From positions 1 to 11,558 of the forward strand of contig JANQKH010000213.1 in assembly GCA_028281215.1 (NCBI GenBank): a stretch of 11,558 nt of DNA, written 5' to 3'. The notes beneath the pieces are model-generated. The model saw only the letters and a list, made by a program, of their open reading frames with translations. It was not told the DNA's origin and did no database searches. Shown here one piece after another: positions 1 to 7,270 of this stretch. The stretch is from Phycisphaeraceae bacterium. Lineage in GTDB: Bacteria > Planctomycetota > Phycisphaerae > Phycisphaerales > Phycisphaeraceae. The position numbers and the translations under genes are program-made. Position 1 is the first letter of the stretch. Each line of letters begins with the position of its first letter.

Positions 1-2803
1 TCTTGGCTGCGGAGGTGGTGTCAATCTGCACGGCAAACGTACCGTCCTGGCTGATCTGACCGTTGCCCTGAGCGACGAGTTCCCGGACGGGGTTACCGCG
101 CGGCCCCCACCAGACCGGGCCGATGCAGCAACGCATCTGTCCCCACCAGGGGTACCACTCATGCGGGTAGTAGGCGTAGCCATAACCGATGCCGTAGAGC
201 CAATCCCATCGGCCGGGCGCGTGGTAGGTATGCGTGTATTCTTCGCGGAACACTTTGTATTTCACGGTCGCCTGCGTGACCGGTCCGCCAAAGTAATACT
301 TAGCCTTGACGATGGCTTCGATTTTTTCGCCAAGCTTGGCGTGGCTCTTGCCGGGTTCGACGGTGACTTCGAACTCGGGTTTCTTGTATTCCTCGATACG
401 GAAGGTCTGCCCGCCGATGTAGCTGGCGTGTCGGCTTCGGTCGGTGAGGTTTTGAATCTGAATGCGATACGCGCCGAGCCGGGGCTCTTCACCGATTGTG
501 ATTTCGGAATCGGTACCGCCGAACTGATCGGTCTGGAGTTCTTCTTCCTTGAGTTTGCCGCCGCGCGGATCGTAGATCGTGATCTTGATGCGCCGGTCGG
601 GCAGGTTTTCGAGGATGCCATTGTTCATGTGCCGCAGCCAAACCTTGTATTTGACGGTGTGGCCGGGACGATAGACAGGCCGGTCAGTGATGCAATACGC
701 GAACAAACCGTTGCGCATGCGCGACGGCGAGTAGTGGCTCCAGTAGCTCATGCCGGTCCAAGCGAATCGTTCCTTCTCCGCGCCGGCGTGCACCATGGCG
801 TGAAGCTGGCTGCCGCGATTGCCCTGACGCTTGAGCACGACGAGACCTTGGTTGTTCGTCGTCAGCTTGTGGAACTGTTTGTGATAGATGGTGCGGCGTT
901 GCTGGCGGTTGTACGTCGACCAAACTTCCAACACATGCACAGTTGCATTGGCAAGCGGTTCGCCGCGCTCGGCGCCGGTGATCATGTAGAGGTTGCCGTC
1001 CTTGACCTTCTTTTCGACGATCGCGACGTCGGTCAGACCGAACACGGCCCGGCTGTCACCGATGACCAGCGCATCCTTGCCCATTTTCTCCGCGTGGTTC
1101 TTCGGCGGATCTTTCAGATACGCGTAGATGAGGTAAGTGCCGCGCTTCTTCAGCGGCGCCGCCTTGATCGAATGCGTGTAGCGATGGCTGCCGTCATTCT
1201 CAACCTCTTCCGTCCATCGAATCACTTCACCCTTGACGTGCTTGGCGGCGACGACCTGCGCCCAGTTCTGCGGGTGGTAGCCGTTGACAAAGTTGTAGTG
1301 CCAGTTGCCCAGTGAGTAGAAGCCGCGGAATCCGCGCCGCGGATCGCCCTTCTCGGCGCGCACCTCGTTCATGAACCCTTCAGCGTCGATCTCGCGCGCT
1401 ACAAAGTAAAGCTTGTCCGTGTTGCGATGGCTGACCTGCAATTCAATCGGCTTGCCGGGCAGTTGCACGCTGGAGTTGCTGATGCGCACCTGCGGGCGCT
1501 TGATGCGCTCGATCTGCGTGTTGGCGTTATTGACCCACTTCGTGCCGGCATATCGGCGAATCACTTCCGAGTATTCGTTCAACGCGTTCGGGTATTGCTG
1601 TCGGCTTTGGAGATACAAACCAAGTGAATAGTGCGCTTCACCCTGCACACCGGACTTGCTGTAATCCTCAAAAGAGGTGCGCAGCAACGGGATGATGTTC
1701 CAGTCGGAAGGCAGGTCGACCACTTTGATCTGCCCGCCGGCAAGGACGATCGCCTGACTGTCCTTCAACTCCCAGGGGTTAATTTCCTTAAGCTCTTCCT
1801 GGAGCGGGTATTTGTTGCCCATGTAATACATGCTGGCGTAGCTGTTGAGCCGATCCATGCCGAAGCGTGAACGTGCGAGCATCGCCTGACGGTAGTAACT
1901 CAAGCCGGTGTAGTGCTTATTCTTGGTTTGGTCGAGTTCGCGCGCTTCGTTGAGCAGGAAGAGAATCTTCTGGTCATCGCTGTGGTTCTTGCTGTAGTTT
2001 TTCGGACGTGTCGGGAAGATCGGCTTGCCGTTCTTGTCCACGCGCAAACCGATCGGTCGCTTGCGGCGAAGTTGCCAGTCGGTGTGATATTCATCAAAGT
2101 CCTCTTCACCGGCGGTCTCGGCGAGAAAGTCATCGCGTTCACCCCAGTAGCCGTACCAGTACGACCAGTTGTTTTCGTAGATGCCGAAGCGCGATGCTGT
2201 GGATGCGAGGTCGAAGAGGCATTCGATGCGTTCGTTGTGCCACTTGGCCCGGTCTTCCTTCGACATGGGGTCTTTGCCATCAGGAACAACATCCCACTTG
2301 GCGTAGAGTTCACGCGCGCGTTCGAGGTGACCGATCGCTTTGGCTTTGTCGTGGTTGTGAGAACGGACCTGAATGCCCTGCTTCCACTGGCCGCGATGGA
2401 ATTCGCCGCCGCTGCGCGTGCCCCAGTGCGGAATGAGCATGTAGAGGTTGCCGGTCAGGCGTTCGGCGCGGGCTTCGAAATAGGTGTCCTTGGCGAGTTT
2501 GACGTATTTCTCGGCGGCGTCCAAGCCGTCCTGATACAACTGAAGCCGCAGTTTGCACTGGATGGTCCGCTCTGAGGCGTGCTGCCAGCCGTTGTGCTGC
2601 TCGCCGACCTTGAGGAATGCGTCGTAGGCTGTCGCCGCTTCGCGGTAGTTCTTGTCGTTGAAGAGTTTGTCCGCCTTGGCGAGTAATTGCTTGGCGTTGC
2701 TGGACCCGGACGGCTCCGGCGCCGTCTGGCCTGTTCGGCTCAGCAGGAACAGGCCGATGCCCACCGCAATCACGCCTGACAACACGATGCCTTTGAACTT
2801 CAT
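1..2803 (-). CDS. Alpha-2-macroglobulin family protein with N-terminal TPR-like region, C-terminus cut by window edge
   Basis: The frame is open for 934 codons from ATG 2803 to the left edge, and a stop at 2852-2854 with no start codon in between fixes this start. Residues 4-22 are a hydrophobic signal or anchor segment with no lipobox Cys, so it is probably membrane-anchored or periplasmic. Residues about 35-430 are helical and TPR-like (for example AKADKLFNDKNYREAATAYD and HYSLGLYLQS). MG1 starts near 440 (LPGKPIELQVSHRN). MG2 carries the family hallmark DRPVYRPG at 707-714, and MG3 begins near 800 (FRIEEYKKPEFEV). Bacterial alpha-2-macroglobulins are surface or periplasmic protease traps of about 1,500-2,000 residues, so roughly half is missing, including the bait region and any thioester. 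The family call is firm. The role as protease inhibitor, and whether it has a thioester, cannot be judged here. Confidence 0.88.
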   Translation of the reverse strand, partial: MKFKGIVLSGVIAVGIGLFLLSRTGQTAPEPSGSSNAKQLLAKADKLFNDKNYREAATAYDAFLKVGEQHNGWQHASERTIQCKLRLQLYQDGLDAAEKYVKLAKDTYFEARAERLTGNLYMLIPHWGTRSGGEFHRGQWKQGIQVRSHNHDKAKAIGHLERARELYAKWDVVPDGKDPMSKEDRAKWHNERIECLFDLASTASRFGIYENNWSYWYGYWGERDDFLAETAGEEDFDEYHTDWQLRRKRPIGLRVDKNGKPIFPTRPKNYSKNHSDDQKILFLLNEARELDQTKNKHYTGLSYYRQAMLARSRFGMDRLNSYASMYYMGNKYPLQEELKEINPWELKDSQAIVLAGGQIKVVDLPSDWNIIPLLRTSFEDYSKSGVQGEAHYSLGLYLQSRQQYPNALNEYSEVIRRYAGTKWVNNANTQIERIKRPQVRISNSSVQLPGKPIELQVSHRNTDKLYFVAREIDAEGFMNEVRAEKGDPRRGFRGFYSLGNWHYNFVNGYHPQNWAQVVAAKHVKGEVIRWTEEVENDGSHRYTHSIKAAPLKKRGTYLIYAYLKDPPKNHAEKMGKDALVIGDSRAVFGLTDVAIVEKKVKDGNLYMITGAERGEPLANATVHVLEVWSTYNRQQRRTIYHKQFHKLTTNNQGLVVLKRQGNRGSQLHAMVHAGAEKERFAWTGMSYWSHYSPSRMRNGLFAYCITDRPVYRPGHTVKYKVWLRHMNNGILENLPDRRIKITIYDPRGGKLKEEELQTDQFGGTDSEITIGEEPRLGAYRIQIQNLTDRSRHASYIGGQTFRIEEYKKPEFEVTVEPGKSHAKLGEKIEAIVKAKYYFGGPVTQATVKYKVFREEYTHTYHAPGRWDWLYGIGYGYAYYPHEWYPWWGQMRCCIGPVWWGPRGNPVRELVAQGNGQISQDGTFAVQIDTTSAAK

Positions 2804-2809
2804 GACCAG

Positions 2810-2814
2810 TCTCC
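2810..2814 (-). promoter_or_regulatory. Ribosome binding site of the alpha-2-macroglobulin gene
   Basis: On the minus strand GGAGA lies 6 bases before ATG 2803. It supports this start, which is also the only start codon between the upstream in-frame stop and the coding region. Confidence 0.6.
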
Positions 2815-3104
2815 GATCTATGTGGATTGGAACCCTTTGTGTGAAAAAGCTTTACGTACATCGCGGCAGACAGCACCGCTGCACGAAACACCTTTACTAG
2901 GTTTCGACGTTCATATCCGGGCCTTGTTCCACCAATCCGGCCGACGAATCGGGAAAAGATTCCGCCAAATGCACGGTCGTCGTCCCACCGCCGTGCTGAC
3001 GACCAACCGGAATCTGAAGGTCGACCACGAGGTGCCGAACCAATCAATCAGCATAATCCGACCGCCTTCACCGGAAACGTCGTTAAAGCCATGAACGCAA
3101 CATG

Positions 3105-3120
3105 CTTGACCTCAAGTCAA
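3105..3120. promoter_or_regulatory. Nested palindrome, possible operator
   Basis: Two inverted repeats overlap here: CTTGA-CC-TCAAG (3105-3116) and TTGAC-CTCAA-GTCAA (3106-3120), both perfect. The site lies between divergent genes, about 245 bp before the HDOD-GGDEF start and 300 bp before the alpha-2-macroglobulin start. A dimeric regulator site is possible. No regulator is identified and short palindromes also arise by chance. Confidence 0.25.
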
Positions 3121-3306
3121 CCGATCTTTCCAACTGTCCGATGCAGTGGCCGAATCCTCTCGGTTGAATTACCCAATTGACATTACTCCAGCACTCTGCT
3201 GAAACAATAGCGACTTTCTTATCGGAATCGAATCCCTTGTTTCTCCGCCAGCCAGACCGCTATGGGCAAAAGTATGCATGCTGTTACGACGATGAGGAAG
3301 CAGGGT

Positions 3307-3369
3307 ATGGCCGATCGTCGGTCGACATATGACAAAGTAAAGCAACACCTGGGGGGGAGGTTGCGATGA
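3307..3369 (+). CDS. Possible 20-codon upstream ORF coupled to the HDOD-GGDEF gene
   Basis: A short frame, MADRRSTYDKVKQHLGGRLR, starts at ATG 3307 with GAGGA eight bases upstream (3294-3298). Its TGA overlaps the next gene's ATG as ATGA. The same frame is open back to an ATG at 3262 (35 codons), but that start has no ribosome site. The 4-bp overlap and the ribosome site suggest a leader peptide coupled to the downstream gene. The length is well within chance, and no known peptide is recognised. Confidence 0.18.
   Translation: MADRRSTYDKVKQHLGGRLR
3356..3360 (+). promoter_or_regulatory. Strong ribosome binding site of the HDOD-GGDEF gene
   Basis: GGAGG, within a run of seven G, ends 5 bases before ATG 3366. 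It is the best Shine-Dalgarno site in the window and fixes the start. Confidence 0.8.
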
Positions 3370-4868
3370 ATCAAAAGATCATGGATCAGGTGCTTGCCTC
3401 ACCGCGCCTGCCGAGTCTGCCCACCATTGCTCTTGAAGTTATCGACTTAGTTCAACAACAGGACGTCGATATCCGTAAAATCGCCGAAACGATCAGTCAC
3501 GATCCCGCGTTGACATCCAAGATTCTCAAAACGGTCAACTCCAGTTTCTATGGGCAAACACAGGAGATCAGCACAGTCACCCACGCGCTGGTTATCCTTG
3601 GGCTCAACAGTATCAAGACCTTAGCACTCGGCTTCAGCCTGGTGAACAACCTTCCCAAGGGCGAGGACGGCGATCAGGGATTCGATCACATGTCGTTCTG
3701 GAAACGAAGCCTTTACTCGGCTGTCGCCGCGCGATGCTTGTCTACGCAATGCGGTGTCGTCGAACAGGAGGAAGCGTTCCTCGGCGCCCTGCTTCAAGAC
3801 CTCGGCCTGCTCGCGATGGCGGAAACATTGGACGACTCCTACCTCGACATCGTGGACGACGCCCAAAATGACCACGCCAAACTTATCCAGTTGGAACGTG
3901 AACAGCTTGAATGCGACCATGCGGAAGTCGGTGCCGCGCTGGCTGAAACATGGAAGCTTCCTGCTCTACTGGTTAATCCAGTTCGCTTCCACGAAGACCC
4001 ATCGGACGCACCGGAGGAATTACAGACGTTGTGCCGGGCGGTAGCGCTGGGCAACAAGGTCGCCGATGTGTTCATCCTTGAGGAGAACTCCGGCCAAGCG
4101 CTGGAAAACTACCTTCAACTGGCTGAATCATGGTTCAATCTGCCGAATGAAACAGCCGAACCGTTGCTGACCACCATTCACAAGAACACCGTTGAGATGG
4201 GCCGGCTGTTCGACCTGCCCACCGGCCCGTTGGGCAACTCGCAGGAAATCATCGCTCGCGCCCACGAAGCACTGCTCAATGTGAGCATGCAGCAAACACA
4301 GGAAACCGTTCAACTCGAACAGCAAAACAAACAGCTTCATGCCAAAGCCACGACCGATCCGCTGACCCAGATCGCCAACCGCGGCCACTACGACGATTAC
4401 TCAGCCGAACAATTTGAGCTCTGCCGTAAAGAAGGCAAACCGCTAACTATCCTGTTCCTCGACACCGACCACTTCAAGAAGTTCAACGACACGTACGGCC
4501 ATGCCACCGGCGACCGCGTGCTGATCGCCAAAGCGAAAGTGCTCAAGGAAACAGTCGGCGATCAGGGTTTCGTCGCACGATACGGCGGCGAGGAATTCTC
4601 GATCGTGCTGCCCGGCATGAACCGCGTTGACGCCGCGCGTATGGGTGAAACCGTCCGCCTGGCGATCGAAGCCATGCCGGTCGAATCCGACGATGGCGAA
4701 ACGCTCAACGTGACCGCCAGCATCGGTGTCGCCACTGACGACGGCACATTCTTTAAGGATGTGGAGCAACTGATCAAAGCCGCCGACCAGGGTGTCTATG
4801 CCGCCAAACGAAGCGGCCGCAACTGCGTCCGTGTCTTCACACCGCGCCCCAAGCCGGCCGCCGCCTGA
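3366..4868 (+). CDS. HDOD domain protein with C-terminal GGDEF diguanylate cyclase
   Basis: This is a 500-residue soluble protein. Residues about 10-210 form an HDOD domain (SHDPALTSKIL at 44-54, NSSFYG at 58-63). Its catalytic-type HD position reads QD (144-145), as expected for a non-hydrolytic scaffold. A polar helical linker (about 292-328, QETVQLEQQNKQLH) could form a coiled coil. Residues 329-492 are a GGDEF domain with the LDTDHFKKFND metal and substrate motif (365-375) and an intact GGEEF signature (407-411), so it probably makes c-di-GMP from two GTP. The allosteric RxxD I-site, expected at 398-401, reads GDQG and is absent. No membrane segment is seen, so it is cytoplasmic with an unknown input signal. 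The gene stands alone, divergent from the alpha-2-macroglobulin gene and convergent with the ABC gene 4 bp away. Domain calls are firm; cyclase activity is inferred. Confidence 0.93.
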   Translation: MNQKIMDQVLASPRLPSLPTIALEVIDLVQQQDVDIRKIAETISHDPALTSKILKTVNSSFYGQTQEISTVTHALVILGLNSIKTLALGFSLVNNLPKGEDGDQGFDHMSFWKRSLYSAVAARCLSTQCGVVEQEEAFLGALLQDLGLLAMAETLDDSYLDIVDDAQNDHAKLIQLEREQLECDHAEVGAALAETWKLPALLVNPVRFHEDPSDAPEELQTLCRAVALGNKVADVFILEENSGQALENYLQLAESWFNLPNETAEPLLTTIHKNTVEMGRLFDLPTGPLGNSQEIIARAHEALLNVSMQQTQETVQLEQQNKQLHAKATTDPLTQIANRGHYDDYSAEQFELCRKEGKPLTILFLDTDHFKKFNDTYGHATGDRVLIAKAKVLKETVGDQGFVARYGGEEFSIVLPGMNRVDAARMGETVRLAIEAMPVESDDGETLNVTASIGVATDDGTFFKDVEQLIKAADQGVYAAKRSGRNCVRVFTPRPKPAAA

Positions 4869-4872
4869 CGGC

Positions 4873-5589
4873 TTAATCCAATTCGATTCGATTCACGGTA
4901 TCGCTGCCAATCTGACCGTCGCGCAATCGCACCACGCGCTGGCATCGATCGGCAATACTGTCGTCGTGCGTCACCATGATGATGGTCATGCCGTCACGAT
5001 GCAGATCGTCGAACATTTTGAGAATCGCTTCGCCTGTTTCGGTGTCGAGGTTGCCCGTCGGTTCGTCCGCCATCAGCACCGTGGGATCGGTGACCAGCGC
5101 ACGGGCGATCGCGACGCGTTGCTGCTGTCCACCGCTCAACTCCGACGGGCGATGATTGGCCCGATCAGCCAAACCGACACGATCAATGGCAACTCCCGCG
5201 CGGCTGCGCCGCTTCGCTTTGGAAACACCCTGATAAAACAACGGCACCTCGACATTTTCCAGCACGGTGCGTTCAGCAATTAGGTTGAATGCTTGAAACA
5301 CGAAGCCAATGTGCTCGCCGCGGATGCGCGATAATTCCGTGTCGTTCATCTGCGCGACATCGCTTCCAGCCAGCAGGTATCGTCCGGTTGTGGGTCGATC
5401 CAGACAGCCGAGAATGTTCATCAGCGTGCTCTTGCCACTGCCGGATGGGCCCATGATCGCGACGTACTGCCCGCGCGGGATGGACACATCGACACCGCGC
5501 AATGCGTACACCGGCGGCGCGTTGCCCTTCTGGTACACCTTTTGTACCGATTCAATCTGTGCGACCGGTTGGTCGTTGGTTTCACTCAT
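4873..5589 (-). CDS. ABC transporter ATP-binding protein, LolD/MacB type
   Basis: This is a 238-residue ATPase with all the nucleotide-binding motifs: Walker A GPSGSGKST (47-55), Q-loop Q99, signature LSGGQQQ (151-157), Walker B VLMADEP (171-177) followed by TGNLD, and H-loop H208. The sequence pattern is that of the LolD/MacB/FtsE-like group, which works with FtsX-like permeases in lipoprotein release, peptide export or envelope functions. The frame is open to 5805, but that part lies inside fhcA and is not family-like. MSETND at 5589 gives the usual length. It follows fhcA after 52 bp on the same strand and may be the last operon gene. No permease is present in the window, so the substrate is unknown. 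Confidence 0.92.
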   Translation of the reverse strand: MSETNDQPVAQIESVQKVYQKGNAPPVYALRGVDVSIPRGQYVAIMGPSGSGKSTLMNILGCLDRPTTGRYLLAGSDVAQMNDTELSRIRGEHIGFVFQAFNLIAERTVLENVEVPLFYQGVSKAKRRSRAGVAIDRVGLADRANHRPSELSGGQQQRVAIARALVTDPTVLMADEPTGNLDTETGEAILKMFDDLHRDGMTIIMVTHDDSIADRCQRVVRLRDGQIGSDTVNRIELD

Positions 5590-5641
5590 GTGGTCAGGCG
5601 ATTTGTCGTGGGGAGCGCTGGAGTGTTCCAGTATAGGAACG

Positions 5642-7270
5642 TCAGCCGAGCGAGCATTCTTGCATTGCGGTGATCTCGCGGAAGGACAGTCCATACTGCC
5701 CAGGCGATATCGAGCCGATGTCATCAAGCCAGCGCGCGACGAGGCGGTCAGCCTCGGCGTCCGATTCGACCGCGGCGCGCAAGCGATTGCCGGCCGGCAG
5801 GTCATCGCTGCACGCTCCCGCGCGGACGAGGATCCGTCCCGCCTTGATGGTCATGCGCGGCTGGGCGAACAACTTCGCAAACCGCCCCACCCGCGCATGT
5901 TCCGCATCGTAAAGCGTCACGTCCGCATCAGCGCCGGCACCGAGATGGCCTTTGTTTTTCAGTCCAAGTGCTTTGGCCGGCGCGGCGCGGGTAATGATCG
6001 CGATTTCGTTCAATGAGTATTCACGCGTGATCGACGCAAGCCCGGTGCGCTGGTCCGCGACACTATTCACCTGTGTCAACGTTTGATCACGCAGCGATTT
6101 GTCCATGAGCAAGGCGATCAAGTCCGGGTAGTTCATAAACGATCCGCCGTTGGGATGGTCCACGGTCAACGCCATGCGCCAAGGATCATCGTTGAGCAGC
6201 GCGAGTTCAAGCCCGATCGCCCATTGCAAGGCATGAATCGGATTCCCAGGCGCATGACGCAGGGGCATGACACCGAAGCAATCTTCGTTGCCGCTTTCAA
6301 AGAACGAAGCGGGGCGTGTGACCGCGCCGGCGTGCTGATATAACCCGTACTCGAGTGGCAGATCGCTCGTCGCGGTGAATGCCGGACCGAAAGCAACAAG
6401 GCCGAGGTCAAACGTCGCGTCCGGCGCATCACACAGGGCATCAAGTAGCGGTTCAACCGCACTTTTTATTCCACCCTGCTTCGTCTTGCCGTACGCGTAA
6501 TACTGCAAGTGCGCGAGATGAAATCGCCTGCCGCCCAGAGCACGGACCATGTCGCACGTGATTTCAACATTGCCCGGCTCACCAAGTTGCGGACCGTGGA
6601 TGTGCGTGGGATGCGAAAGATTCAATTCGTCCTGCACCTGGGTGAACCACTCGAGCATGGCCCGCGGCGAGATGTTGGTATCGCGGATGCAGTCATCGAT
6701 CGAAGCGACGCGCGTCTGCGAGGGATCCTTTCGCCACGCCGACACGCCAGCCGGGTTCACCGCTTTGATGCCGAACGCGCCGGTACGGGCAAGCAAATCC
6801 CGCAACATCGCCGCGGCGGCCGTCCGATCACCCGACGCAAGGCGCCCGATCAGCCCCTCGTGGTTACCTAACAGTGTGAGGATGCCGGCGTCGAGAATCG
6901 GAATGTGATGCAACTGCCAATGCGCCACCCGAGCGCTCTCCGGCGGCACCGCCGGTTCAATCGCGGTCGTGTAGCCCAACCGCGCATACTCCACGCCGGT
7001 GTGCATCGCCGTCGGCACAACCGGGTCATAACCGGTCGCCCCTTGAATCCGCCGCGCGGTATTGACGGTGGTTGACGCGATGTGGGCATGCATTTCCACA
7101 CCGCCAGGCATGACAATGGCGCCGCGCGCGTCGATCACATGGGCATCGATCCCGTCCGGTAACGCGTCAACGACTTTGCCATCGACGATAAACAGATCGC
7201 GCACGTCACCGTCGATCCCGTTCGCCGGGTCATGCACAATGCCGTCCCGAATGTGCAAAGCGTGCGTCAC
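5642..7270 (-). CDS. fhcA: Formyltransferase/hydrolase complex subunit A (FhcA, formylmethanofuran dehydrogenase subunit A family)
   Basis: This 542-residue protein belongs to the amidohydrolase-like FwdA/FmdA/FhcA family. In bacteria FhcA hydrolyses the formyl group from the methanofuran-type carrier to give formate, in the H4MPT-linked formaldehyde oxidation pathway. Visible are GGVEMHAHIA with metal ligands H61 and H63, a candidate carboxylated lysine K169 in GIKAVNPAG, THIHGPQLGEPGN (H223, H225), FHLAHLQYYAYG (H251, H254) and TVDHPNGGSF with D371. All metal-site positions expected of an active enzyme appear present, and the length is normal. The start is GTG, overlapping the fhcB stop as GTGA, so the two are translationally coupled. 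The pathway also needs FhcC and FhcD, which are not in this window. The family call is very secure. The bacterial hydrolase role is inferred from known Fhc complexes. Confidence 0.95.
   Translation of the reverse strand: MTHALHIRDGIVHDPANGIDGDVRDLFIVDGKVVDALPDGIDAHVIDARGAIVMPGGVEMHAHIASTTVNTARRIQGATGYDPVVPTAMHTGVEYARLGYTTAIEPAVPPESARVAHWQLHHIPILDAGILTLLGNHEGLIGRLASGDRTAAAAMLRDLLARTGAFGIKAVNPAGVSAWRKDPSQTRVASIDDCIRDTNISPRAMLEWFTQVQDELNLSHPTHIHGPQLGEPGNVEITCDMVRALGGRRFHLAHLQYYAYGKTKQGGIKSAVEPLLDALCDAPDATFDLGLVAFGPAFTATSDLPLEYGLYQHAGAVTRPASFFESGNEDCFGVMPLRHAPGNPIHALQWAIGLELALLNDDPWRMALTVDHPNGGSFMNYPDLIALLMDKSLRDQTLTQVNSVADQRTGLASITREYSLNEIAIITRAAPAKALGLKNKGHLGAGADADVTLYDAEHARVGRFAKLFAQPRMTIKAGRILVRAGACSDDLPAGNRLRAAVESDAEADRLVARWLDDIGSISPGQYGLSFREITAMQECSLG

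Larger units (their letters stand above)
2804..3365. other. Divergent intergenic region
   Basis: This 562-bp stretch separates two divergent genes and must hold both promoters. I see no convincing long gene on either strand. Visible items are ribosome sites at both ends, a nested palindrome at 3105-3120, a perfect TTGACA hexamer at 3177-3182 on the plus strand without a good -10 box at normal spacing, and a short ORF ending on the downstream start codon. The base composition is less GC-rich than in the flanking genes, especially around 3160-3240. Confidence 0.5.

Noticed and set aside
161..1315. 384-codon open frame on the plus strand
   Set aside because: It is codon-aligned antisense to the alpha-2-macroglobulin gene, whose minus-strand translation shows clear family motifs. 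The plus-strand product resembles nothing and has no ribosome site.
1913..2575. 220-codon plus-strand frame
   Set aside because: It is also the aligned antisense of the alpha-2-macroglobulin gene and arises from the same codon bias.
2310..3047. 245-codon minus-strand frame crossing the alpha-2-macroglobulin start
   Set aside because: It is Arg/Pro-rich, out of frame with the recognised protein, and spans its start and upstream region without a plausible fold.
3177..3208. Promoter with TTGACA at 3177-3182
   Set aside because: The -35 hexamer is perfect, but the nearest -10-like hexamer (AACAAT, 3203-3208) is 20 bp away and poor, so it was not listed as a promoter.
5590..5805. 72-codon N-terminal extension of the ABC ATPase
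   Set aside because: It lies inside the 3' end of fhcA, is not family-like, and the internal ATG at 5589 gives the normal length.
5309..6016. 235-codon plus-strand frame
   Set aside because: It is antisense to the ABC ATPase and fhcA, both firmly identified.
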